Origin: Angiostrongylus vasorum
Taxonomy: Eukaryota; Nematoda; Chromadorea; Rhabditida; Metastrongylidae
Length of the DNA stretch: 64,000 nt
Reading direction: 5' to 3'
Assembly (NCBI GenBank): GCA_018806985.1
Contig: JADANN010000286.1
Span: 1-64,000 of the forward strand
Shown here: in pieces, positions 36,901 to 47,100 of the stretch
Position numbering within the stretch: position 1 is the stretch's first letter
Layout: every line of letters starts with the position of its first letter
Notes under the pieces: generated by a model
What the model was told of the DNA's origin: nothing
The model's input: only the letters and a program-made list of their open reading frames with translations
The model's database searches: none
Translations under genes and position numbers: made by a program

Positions 36901-39900
36901 ACCTTGGTCATTGGCTTTGCTGACAAACAAAGACGTCGAAACGTTAGCCAAATAAAATTCACATAACAACCTCGGGTAAGCTCAACAATTTAAACACATG
37001 TAAACTAATCATACGGGGTTTAAAGGATAGTCGGTTTTCGAAATAATGCTACGAGAAGTTTAGCGGTTGTGATTTTGACATTAAAGTCTGCATTCGCTTA
37101 CGATTGTCGGTCTTGGGTTTTGGGAGCTTGAAGATATCGAAAGCAAACCACTTATATGTGAACGAGAACGCGAGCTACTACACATTACATTAAATCTAGA
37201 ACGTTGGCGTTCACGAACAGAAATGTTTTATGTTACTATTAAGTAATTCTGGAACGCAGAAGAAGCAAACCAGTGGACGAAGCTTGGTATTCCGCCAGTG
37301 GTACCAGAGCTATTTAAGAAAAACTTTCTCCATGTCATAGAGACTGGTGGCTACTTATAGTGAAGACCATGGGACGTTTTAGTAGAGGCACCCGACAACT
37401 TCAAAGAAACTCCACCAGCGTCCAACTACGACCATAAAAATGACAATATCGTCAGATAGAATCCGAACACACGTAGATCTGAGGACCTTCGTAGACGATG
37501 ACGAATGGAGGACAACGAATCTTATGAAAGAGGTCGTCGGCAGAATATATGGGGATCGGATCGTATAAATGAGCGCACAGATGTGTTGTTATGGAGCAGT
37601 TCTTGGCATGTGATAAGCTACAGGACACAACTGATTGTCCCTTTCCAATGAAACGAACAGTCGGTGCAGGACTCAGGATGTGTCACGTGGGGTGCTCCGA
37701 ACATCTGCGCGGCACTAACGTTCATCCGAACGAAGAAAATAGCTTGCGTCAAACTGCGATTCTTATTCCGAAACAATGTCGACTACGACGCTCCCATGCT
37801 TTCAGACCAAATTCAAGAGGAATCTTCTCGTTGACGGATAATTTAAACGTGGTACCTAATACAATTTCATTTATTTTGCTTTTTAGAAATATATCGACTA
37901 TAATGGTGCTGAGATATTTGCAAAACTCCGGACTGCAGGTGTCTGCGGTGGGGAACGAACCCACTATTGTCCTTCCAGGGAGTAATGCGTTCACCACCAC
38001 ACCGTGCGGGTCCTTCGTTTCGCCTGTCTCTCAGCTAGTTTTATCGAGACGCCTGCAGTCCGGAGTTTTGCAAATATCTCAGCATCATTAAAGTCATACT
38101 TCGCAAAATACACCCTGCCGTTAAAAAAGAGTAGGCAGCAAATAATAAGTTAAAATTGTGATTATATTGATTATGCATACGGCAACTTCCTAAACATTGC
38201 GAAAATCCAAATCCTTTAATAACTCCCCACTATGGCCTTATGTGGCTTTAACCTTTCCAGAACTGATCCGTAAGAAACTCGCACCTTTATCTGACTCGAT
38301 TAGGCTTGATACCCAGCAGAGTTACTCTTTCTAGATTACTTCTCCACGGACTACCAGTCATACTGCCAACATATTTTAGGCACATTCCTTTGTAGAAAAA
38401 AATCCAATTTTTTCCTCAAAAAATTATTTTTAACTTGAAAGACAACAAATCCATTTGATGACTAATATAACGCTTCTATCGTAGTCTCCAAGACTGACTT
38501 TTGCCTGATCACGACATTCGTCAACAATTTCATGCAGGCATGATGAGCTGACAGCCGGTATCGTTAATATATTATGGCATGGATAACGCTCCGAAAAAAA
38601 TTGGACTTCTTCAAGACCATTTTTGTCATAAACATCTTAGGAAGGTCCACTTGGGAGGAGAAAATATGGGATGGAACGTCGCGTTAAACTCGTTTCACCC
38701 CATTAGGGGCACATTAACTCCTGTCTTATGCCTTTATCATGTACATATAAATAAATATGCAGATATATACATTTACACTCTTTAAGTCATTATTTCATAT
38801 TCGTCATTCCTTATCTTGAGTACATTGAATGAAAAGATGTAGTTCTGTGACATGGTAATGAAATGAGGACTTTAGAACCATCTGGAACACTATCCTGGTG
38901 CTTCAGATGAGAGCCTACCGTACTTGTTCTCGTTCTTCATTGGAGTGCTTTGTACTTCGGTCTTTATCTTCACAGTGTATTCGATAGTGAAGTGAGTTTC
39001 CTGACACCCACTTTATAATCAAATTCTTGTTCTGATTAATTCCGGCATATATCCAGTTGTATTATTATATATGATGAAAATCTTTACATTAAAAAAACGC
39101 TAGGAATGTCCATCTGCTGGACGACTTCTTTGTACAGAACATCACGGAACCAGTCAGTACAAGCCTTGACGATGGTCAACTGGATTCTGTATTTCCGTCG
39201 TCCTAAAGGTTCGTAGCGAGTCCATGTACCAGTAAGAGATAGTTGGTACTTACTTGAACGGCCCGTCCTTACTGGTTGTGCGGGCCTCAGCATAATCTCC
39301 ATTTTTCGGAGACTTGCTGGTCAAGCCATAGTGGTTCCCTGGAATGCCGAGGTCAGTCTGGCCAAAGTCTGCTCCAGATCGTCATCACCACAGTCGCCGC
39401 CCTAGTGGATCAGAGGGAGATTTGCCACCATGCGACTTTGATACCAGGACGGTGGTGGATTCTGGTATTGGTTTACTTTTAGCCAGGTTTCCTGATTGAA
39501 ATGCCGGGCTCCTTCTCAGCTTGGGAGACCCTGTCAGGGAAGATGAATCCTCCCGCTGTTTATCGCAGCCCGACACCCAGGAACACCTCCCAGCAGCAGT
39601 AAACCGTTGTGAGGACCACTATGAGAACTTTATTGAAATGCTGTTTAGAGTCTTATCGTAGCAAAAACGAAGGCGAAATGGGAAACGGTGACAGGAAGTG
39701 GTTTGATGTACATGCAATAGGTGTTGCTTCTAATCAACGCCGCTGCACCATGCCTATTATCATTGATAAAAACCCATTTAGAGACAACAAAATCTATTGC
39801 AACAGTTTACCTACATATTTTCTTGAGCTTTAGTTTACAACCTGCTTTTTGAGTGAAAAAGAATTTCTGTCGCAGAATTTTCGGCTGGTCCATGTCTGGC

Positions 39901-40640
39901 TTCCAGGCGTAGCGATCCGTGGGTGAACGCCTCCGCAATTCTGCCGTCGATGTCTGCCGGTGCGATCTTTGCCGTCGCCATGACGTCGTTCGTCATCGCC
40001 ATCGACCGCCTGCAAGCCGCCGTCGCGTATCCGATCTGCTCGATGGCCCCTGGATTGGTCGTCTCACTGTGGAGCATACTGTATTTCAGAGAAATTACGG
40101 TAACTGAAATAAACACGCTACCGCACACAGACCGTATTCCTTTTCGAAACTGTTTAATCATTCTAGATGTTAGACAAGTCCTAGTTGAAGAATCTTAAGC
40201 ATGCTTGCTTCAAGTGTAGTATCACTTCTTATTGGCCACTGAATGCTTTGCGTCCTATAACTTCAGTTTTAACAGTTCAGTGCTAACTCAAACTTTCGTC
40301 AACCTATCTGCTCAAGTGGAAGTCAATTTTAAAAACATCATTGCTCTTGTCTGCTATAGTTATTCCTCCTTCCTCTAAAAGTTAGGATGTAATCTTATGA
40401 GTTCAACATGCGCCAAGTATCCACAATAATTTTCCTTTCTCATCTCCATTCTTTTCGCTACATTTTCAGATCAAATTCATATGAATAGCCTATCGTACTT
40501 GGTATTAAGACGTGTATGGGTTGAAGATTTCATTGTTTCAGGGTCGCCGTAACCTGGTACTGCTGTCGCTCGCTTATGGCCTTACTCTAATCGGAGTAGC
40601 GTTGGTGACGATCTCCAAGGAAGTGTCGTTGTCTGGATGA
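30986..40640 (+). CDS. TMEM144-like multi-pass membrane protein, paralogue 2 (one apparent frameshift)
   Basis: Ten exons: 30986-31073, 33995-34109, 34162-34261, 35352-35432, 35561-35642, 35771-35838, 36350-36419, 38876-38991, 39907-40099 and 40542-40640, about 336 aa. It starts MWTGLLAVIVASFLFGTVFV; later blocks are LYGFAMVGGALW, RLGMALSILVWNTLSCLTGW, YGLFGLPAAYPASFTLNYM, SGLCYGMMWVPVNYMK, LFSFFIGVLCTSVF, ILYFREIT and GRRNLVLLSLAYGLTLIG. It matches paralogue 1 segment by segment, shares most splice positions and has an identical 193-nt penultimate exon, but has extra introns at 34262 and 36420. A TTTTAG acceptor 18 bases before the ATG suggests trans-splicing. Exon 2 is one base too long: the GGGG run at 34100-34103 puts it out of phase with exon 3, so either an assembly error or a real lesion. 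The exon 6 start is chosen at a TTCAG site because an earlier acceptor meets a stop. Confidence 0.82.
31960..32215 (-). pseudogene. mariner-type transposase relic
   Basis: The minus strand, allowing stops and shifts, reads PRPKTREIVALIASNR, then KITREMAETLGINQ (second helix-turn-helix region of mariner transposases), then WVPHNL, the family's WVPHEL-type linker motif. Several stops and frameshifts show it is dead. Only the N-terminal part is recognisable; the catalytic DD(E/D) region was not found. Lies in intron 1 of TMEM144-like paralogue 2. Confidence 0.55.
32233..32697 (+). repeat. 116-bp minisatellite, four copies
   Basis: Units start at 32233, 32350, 32466 and 32582 (GCACTTGCGCCTGGTGG) and end CACGGGATTTCGAA. 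The first unit has one extra G and a diverged left edge; the other three look identical, pointing to recent amplification. Because 116 is not a multiple of three, overlapping frames of similar sequence appear in every phase; they are not genes. Confidence 0.95.
32700..33990. other. intron 1 remainder of TMEM144-like paralogue 2
   Basis: No exon supported. Overlapping minus-strand frames at 33130-33630 may be decayed retroelement sequence, but no motif could be assigned. Confidence 0.3.
36740..36975 (+). mobile_element. short inverted-end element, right-end half
   Basis: The interior includes CACCGGACAATCACAATTGT, CAGCATTCTTCATAAAAGAG and CCGACTCGATACGTAG, mirrored at 8120-8260. It ends with a hammerhead-like core and CATAACAACCTCGGGTAAGC. 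Confidence 0.65.
36911..36951 (+). ncRNA. hammerhead-ribozyme-like motif, partly degenerate
   Basis: Stem I is perfect (TTGGCT with AGCCAA) and the 3' core GTCGAAACGTT is intact, but the 5' core reads CTGACAA instead of CTGANGA and three bases are inserted before it. Confidence 0.45.
37895..38150. mobile_element. S2 inverted pair, compact
   Basis: A minus-strand S2 copy (CAAAACTCCGGACTGCAGG to CTCAGCTAGTTTTATCGAG) is followed at once by the end of a plus-strand copy (CCTGCAGTCCGGAGTTTTG, AATATCTCAGCATCATTAAAG). The CTGCAGTCCGGAGTTTTGCAAATATCTCAGC segment and its mirror image make a stem-loop-capable palindrome. Confidence 0.75.
39248..39615 (+). mobile_element. S3 repeat, near full length
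   Basis: From TACTTACTTGAACGGCCCGT through CTTACTGGTTGTGCGGGCC, GATACCAGGACGGTGGTGGA and CAGCTTGGGAGACCCTGTC to GCAGTAAACCGTTGTGAGGA. Lies in intron 8 of TMEM144-like paralogue 2, about 290 bases before exon 9. Confidence 0.85.
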
Positions 40641-40660
40641 CTTTATGTGAAGAAAGAACG

Positions 40661-40666
40661 AATAAA
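40661..40666 (+). promoter_or_regulatory. polyadenylation signal of TMEM144-like paralogue 2
   Basis: AATAAA 21 bases after the stop codon at 40640; the only close candidate. Confidence 0.5.
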
Positions 40667-41019
40667 TATTTGTGTGATTTTTGCTATACATTCAAATGGC
40701 CTCTTGGCCTTCTAACCCGTCGGTTTGTTGCCTTCACCTGTAAATATTGTAATTTTTGCTTCAATTATGATTCTCAAAACTGCCGCCTGGAGTCCTTCCA
40801 CATGGGGAAGTTTCGCAGAAATGTTTTCTTTTATAGAAAAAGAGTCGATCAGTATCTTTCAGTAGTCTTCTAGGACTGTTAGCCTATCAGTGTAAGCCGC
40901 GCGGACCAATTCAAATCAAAGCGGATTATAAGTCGTCTTGAGTGCCATGTTCCGAGTGTGTTCATCTCCATCGGAAATTTTGTTCGTTTACAAGAAGAGA
41001 AAATATTCCATTTTATTCC

Positions 41020-41260
41020 TTCAGTGAATGCTCTGTAGTACACATGGTCACTACGTCGATCGTGCATCCCAGACCAAGCAATAACGCCATCCATACAGGG
41101 TTGGGAAATTGGTGCTAGACTAGTTTGGGAGAATAGAAACACTGCTTTGATACAACGTTTCACAGGTCAGATATGCATCCTTTCGTCTTCACGATACTTA
41201 ATAAGGTCCAATGCATAGCACACTTCTAAGACGGGATTGGTTAAAGCTGGAATCCTCTTT
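41020..41260 (+). mobile_element. diverged S1-type SINE
   Basis: CCATACAGGGTTGGGAAATT, GGTGCTAGACTAGTTTGGGA and GATATGCATCC align with the S1 body; the tRNA head is poorly preserved. Confidence 0.5.
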
Positions 41261-41530
41261 ATTCTGGAAGCGAATTTTTACTCCAAGTAGATTGCCGATT
41301 AATGGTTACCGAATACCTTTTTCATCACCATTGGTCGCTTTCTATCGAAACAAAAGCGTTTAGCGCTCTCGAACTTGTCTTGTGCAGAACACATAGAACA
41401 CATGTGACCGACAAAGTGATGCTTTTTTTTGGTCGTCCTATACACTTAAAGCGGTGAAAGGTCACAGTGATGGCTTAGTGGTTTTTGGAATCATCCTTAT
41501 TCTAGCGAACACTAGCCTTCATTAACCGTT

Positions 41531-42165
41531 TTATCTAGTGCCTACTCTTTTTTAATGGCAGGGTATATTGCGAAATGTAACTTCAACGATTCTGAGATAT
41601 TTGCAAAACTCCGGACCGTGGATGCCTGCGGTGGGGGAACGAATGCGCTATTGTCCTTTACGGGGGAGTAACGCGTTCGCCACCACACCATGCGGGTCCT
41701 TCGTTTCGGCTGTCTCTCAGCTAGTTCTATCGATCTTTTGCCATCAGCAATCACGCGTCAACGGGATTGATCTGAGGAGCCCAAATCGGCATTGAACCCA
41801 GTTAAGCTGAGGCTTTAGTTATAATCATAATCTTAACCGTTTTATTAACTGGCTACTAATTTTATTGTTTTGCAAATATCTCAGCATCATTGAAGTTATA
41901 TTTCGCAATATACCCTGCCATTAAAAAGAGTAGGCAGTAAATAAAACGGTTAAGATTGTGATTATAACTATAGCCTCAGCTTAACTGGGTTCAATGCCGA
42001 TTTGGGCTCCCCAGATCAATCCCGTTGACGGGTGATTGCTGATGGCAAAAGATCGATAGAACTAGCTGAGAGACAGGCGAAACGAACGACCCGCATGGTG
42101 TGGTGGTGAACGCGTTACTCCCCGGAAAGGACAATAGCGCGTTCGTTCCCCACTGCAGACTAGCC
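41531..42165. mobile_element. S2 inverted pair, longest example
   Basis: Left arm 41531-41850 and right arm 41865-42165 are near-mirror images. Each holds TTTGCAAA(A/T), the tRNA-like segment (GGTGTGGTGGTGAACGCG in the right arm), CAATCCCGTTGACGG or its complement, and CTCAGCTTAACTGGGTTCA. The arms could form a hairpin of roughly 300 bp. Confidence 0.8.
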
Positions 42166-42169
42166 TTCC

Positions 42170-43310
42170 TTTTAGCAGGCTTTCGTGAAAAAGAGAAAAA
42201 AGATAAAACTGTTCAAAGATGTGGGACATTCCGTAGGAGGATGGGACGTAATTGTGATCTTTGTGTGGAATTTAGGGAGTTTCCTCAGGTAGCGACAACG
42301 CCACACAATTGGCTTTTCGTTTCAACGGAAGTGTGCCTTAAACGAGATGCGATCGCTGTGGATCTCCGATGTCCCGATAGATAATCTGCTGCTAATTCAC
42401 CAAACCTCAGGACAAGACGATGTTGGCTTCATTGACGAATTGTCTCAATCTTTTTTGCAGTAGTCAATAGCCATGCGGAGCAAAGCATTACATTTTCCAT
42501 CCTTAAAATTATGACATATTATGACATATTGACAGAAAGAGTAGGATTTACTGTTTGTTCAACTGGTTGCACAATTGAACTGACTAGGCAATGCCGGTAT
42601 CCAGCTTGGAATTCGTTATTTCTTCTACACCACATGGAATCAGCTCTGCAAACTAACGCTTCACCTATCGTGGCATTTAAATCACCTAGTGTAACTTAGT
42701 CGATACTTTAATTAAATGCGTTCTACGAAGAACCAGACTTCACCATAGTTTTTCATATGACAGGTGGGTTTCTTGATTGGCAAGTTCTTTTCCAAACCCT
42801 TAGGAACTCAGTGCGAGAGTTTCCCGAATCACCACCACATGCAGCTGTGAGTCGATGGAGACTGACTACCTTGTAACCACTGAATTCCTGCCAAACTGAC
42901 GATGTTTCATGATATTTCCTTGCCCAAAGCTAGGCGTTCAATGTGCCCAGGTTCATTTCATCTGTAGACCAAGTATAGCACAGTATTTAGATGCTCTTGC
43001 AATGCATATGGTCGTCAATGATTTGATTCCATAACACGAATAACGATGTACCCTATTCTTCCGTAATCCGAAAAATTAATACCGGACCTCACTAAAGGTA
43101 GAAAGACATGGTCCACCGTTAGGTTGGTTTTAGTTAATGTATATGCTAAGTATGAACTCATCCACCACTGCCAAGCTTGATAGAGCCGAAAGCATGAAGA
43201 ATCCCTAAGCCGCAGGTCAACGCCAAACGCTTCATGCTTTATTCTGCAATTTATGTTACTGAGAATAGCTGCAGAATGTGCTCTCTGACTTGGGACCACT
43301 TCTATGTCAT
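42170..43310. other. intergenic stretch upstream of ccb-1, no gene recognised
   Basis: No exon, repeat family or RNA gene could be supported between the S2 pair and the GC-rich block that starts near 43320. Confidence 0.4.
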
Positions 43311-43319
43311 CCAGCCGAC

Positions 43320-43640
43320 TCTACGTGGTGCGTGTTCCCGTCGTCCGTCACCCTGCCGGACGTCGACGCAGCAGCTGTCGTCCCAGCCGAAAGGCCGCGG
43401 ACGCGTCCGGATCGCCGCGCGCACGGCCGTCGCCGCATGCCCTCCGGCGGCGGTAGGGCGGGCGGTCGCGGTGCGGCCCTGCTGTGCTTCTCCGTGCGCC
43501 CGCCCACCAGCTTCGTCGTGCTCAGCAAACAATCGATGACGAGCCAGATCAAGTCCCATCGGAGCAGCGTCAATTGGCCCGGCCGTGACTCTCGGTCCTG
43601 GTTGTTTCTGCTGACGGAGAAGGTCCCATGAAGTGGTGCT
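43320..43640 (+). promoter_or_regulatory. GC-rich block, possible promoter and alternative first exon of ccb-1
   Basis: This block is strikingly richer in G+C and CpG than its AT-rich surroundings. It holds an ATG at 43437 opening a frame (MPSGGGRAGGRGAALLCFSV...) that ends at 43622 just before GTCCCA, exactly 62 codons. That phase would join in frame to the ccb-1 exon at 45848. It may instead be untranslated promoter sequence. No homologue of the peptide is recognised. Confidence 0.35.
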
Positions 43641-43964
43641 CAGAGTTTTTCAGCTCCTCACAAGTCATTTGCAATCTTCATAGCCCTTCAAAAATTGCTC
43701 TAAAGCGAAATTGGTATTAGTGATGGTGAAATGACAAGTGAAATCCAATAATGTGTCCTTTTGTTCCACATCGAAATATGCAGCAAACACTTTAAACGTC
43801 CAGCGAACATCGACTGAGAAGTTCGGAAAGTGCCAATACATGCGAATCCGGTTACTATTCTCCGGAATGTTGACATTTCAATGAATGAGTGCGTGCATAT
43901 TCTCGAAGGCGATTCCTCTTCAGAGCTCTTGCATTTCTCACTCTCAGTTCCCCTAAGAGGATCT

Positions 43965-44001
43965 CTCTCTCTCTCATGTCTCTCTCTCTCTCATACACAC
44001 A
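43965..44001. repeat. CT-rich microsatellite
   Basis: Alternating CT runs interrupted by CATGT and followed by CATACACACATACACG, upstream of the putative ccb-1 start. Polypyrimidine tracts of this type are common in nematode promoters and outrons. Confidence 0.6.
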
Positions 44002-44176
44002 TACACGTGTCGTTTTCTGTTCGTCGCTTTGTCACTGCTTTTCAGAAGAGCACTGAGCTCCTCACAGACTTCGTCCTTCTTTTCGATTACGACTTATCGC
44101 GAACCTATTCGTGTCCTCGTTTTGATGACCGTGTCCGATTTTCGCTGCTTTTCAGTGCGCCGTCGAGCGGCCTGCC

Positions 44177-47100
44177 ATGGCCGGCTTCGCGCAGCGGAAT
44201 CGAAGGGTTCGTCTTTTTTGTGGTTTTCGTCACTTCCCCCAGTCTCACGTTCTCCCTGTTATGTCATGATATCGATTACGTTAGCGTCCAATGTGTCGCT
44301 TAACATCCTCAACTCTTTTCCTCATCTCGATTCGCGATTCCCATCCCTCTTTCGCACTTTCGTTGTCGAGCTTGACCTTTCCTATCGAAGGGTTGATGAG
44401 TGACTGTTGATCCAAGCATTGCGTAGTAATGAAATAATCAGCTGATGAAGAACAGAAAACATGTTGTGGGAGCTACAGTAGCCAAAGGACATAGAAAAAC
44501 TGCCGTTTCGAGATATTGGACTTTTTGTGACTTTTTAGCGTGTTTTATAATAGCCTTAAAGAATTTTTTACTTTGTAAAAGCATTTTTTCACCATGGTTT
44601 TCAAAAAAACAGACGAGAAATCTCTACCACAAACGTACGGGATTACGGTCAGTTCATCTACAGTAATAGCACCATCATTCCTTCTGTGGAAGTTCGTTGG
44701 CGTAGAAGTTTACCTTTTCCAGTTTCACTTCTTTTCAATCGAGAAAAGTTTTTTTTTCGCCATCTACTGGCTGGACAATTGACAAAACTGATAACCCTTG
44801 TGGTGAGAATTCTAATGCTGCGTTTATGCGAGAATTAGTAAGTATTACATCTAAAATGCGGGAATCCCTTTTTTCAAAAGACAACTTTATTTGTTGTTGG
44901 TTGCCAAATTTCTAAAGTAAAGTAAAACAACTTCTCTTGATTTTGCGAGCTGTCCTTTCTTTGACCTGACACGAGATTGTTAACCCTTATTTTGCTTTCC
45001 AATAGCTAACGTTCTGGCGATTTCGCCTTTTTCAGAACCTGGGCGTATTTTTTAGACAACCGTATTCGAGGAATATTCTACAGTCTTAATGAAAGATCAA
45101 GACTAACCAAGTCAAGTGTACAAACCAAACTCTGATTTGTTAAAGAGCACTCGCTGTTTTCGTTTTTTTAAAGATTTCGCCCGTGTGCTGCTCATAAGGA
45201 AAAATCCAGAGGTACAGCCCGAAGCCACGTCTGACAGTGAAACATCCATCCTTTCGATTCATTTTTTAAATTTCTGAAATTCATTCAAAATGGCTCGAGA
45301 GTTTTGCGCGCTAAATTTTTTGGTCCTTGCATTAAGACCGTCACTACCACTTCAAAATCATGGCCGTTAGGTTGTGTTTGTGACCTCTGTGTATCTTGAG
45401 GAGTAGTCTATTAGATTTTGAACTTCCATCCAGGTGTTGCATGGAAATAGAATGATCTATCCATCTATCCACTATATTTTTCAACGTCTATCTCACGAGA
45501 ATCGGGCATATTGCATGTGAATTCATGCAAACCACATTTCTGCCGTCAGGGCAATTTATGCAATTGCGTGTTCCACGTAGGTAGTCTTGGTCAGCTCATG
45601 AGAGTTCGTAAGACTAGATCAGATTGATTTTAATGGTAGCATTAAGTGTGAGCCGATCTTTCGAATTGGACTGGACACTTTAAGCTGAGGTCGGATTTAG
45701 TTTGGTTCCTCAAAGACAATAAACATAGTTTCTAACACGAGAACACTTTCTTTTCCGAAGTGGAATAGGGTTTAAAAGGTTGCATTATTGTGCTGTATTA
45801 ATGTTTCAGATCAAAACGAACACAATAAGCGTTTCAACTGAATTCAGGAAAGCGCCGACTCGAACTACAGCCACCACGACGACGATGTGGAGCTGGAAGC
45901 CGGCAATCGGGAGACATTACGACGAGACGCCGAACGCCAGGCTGCGCTTCAACTTGAAAGAGCTAAGGTCGGCCGTTTACCAGTTGTATTCAACTTTGGG
46001 TAGGTTGAACGCTCCTTCCTAAAGTCAAAAATGTCGAGTAGTTTTTTTGGTCCTGCGAAACAAGGAAAAAAGCCTTCGCCATTGATCATTCCCTTAACCA
46101 TGCGTCATGCATTCGACTTCCATAATCATAAAGGTCACTGAATGTATATCAGGCCTATGAAATGAATTGCGGTCACCTACCGATGGATCTTGTCTGCATT
46201 TTCATTCTGCCAGTTAAGCCTAGTATCAGTGTGGCGAGGGTTTAGTTTGTCTGGGGCCCATCGATTAAGCCGATGACCATGTTTGTGTTGTAGAACGCCT
46301 CGAAGCCCGGCGCTACACGTACCACAGAAAAGCGATATAATTCTATAATTACACGAACCAGGAATTGGCATGCTATAGAACCAAAATAGAAGCAACCTAA
46401 CCTAACCTTTTAAATACTTAACTAAGAGTTTACCACAAGAGTGATGAGATTTCCAGGGGCTCAGGTGCTATTTAGCCAGTTTTTTTTTACTCTAACAGTG
46501 CTATCGGCAATCGTTGAAAGTTCTGCACTCTTTTATAAAGCGATAGATACCTCTTAATAGTCCTCGAGTCGCTTTCATGAGTTTTGTGTTTGGAGTTCAT
46601 TCCAAGAACATTTTCTCATATCCTTCCTTACTTTCTGCTTTCTATTATACTGCAGTGCATTTCATGTCGAATATTGCTTTCCTTAATAGGTGTACCCGGT
46701 TTCTGTAGGTCAAATCTTTATCCTTTCATTGTAAACCGATTTTATTTAACTTCGATGTAAACCATCAATGTGCCTTGTTTCATTGACAACCTAACACGAG
46801 ATTCTTTACCAAACATTTATTCCCTAAAAGTTTCGACGCCTTCATCCTTCTCGAGCCGGTGATCCGAGTCGGTGGTCCTCTGAGAAAGACGAAGACGTCG
46901 AACCGTTAGCTGAGTAAATGTTTAGTATCAACCTCGTGTTACAATGTCAGTGAAATAAGGTACATTTATCGTTTCAAATTATTTAGGAGCTTTTGTCAGA
47001 AGAAGGTCTACGGGAAAATAGAAAAAACGCGCTATTTTTGAATCCTACCGTAATCAACTCTGAGAGCAACTTAGTAGCACCTTAGTGTATTTCTCACATA

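Noticed and set aside
43302..43573. Minus-strand frames of 85-88 codons
   Set aside because: They are open only because the block is GC-rich and poor in stop codons; the peptide is low-complexity Ala/Arg/Gly without a motif.
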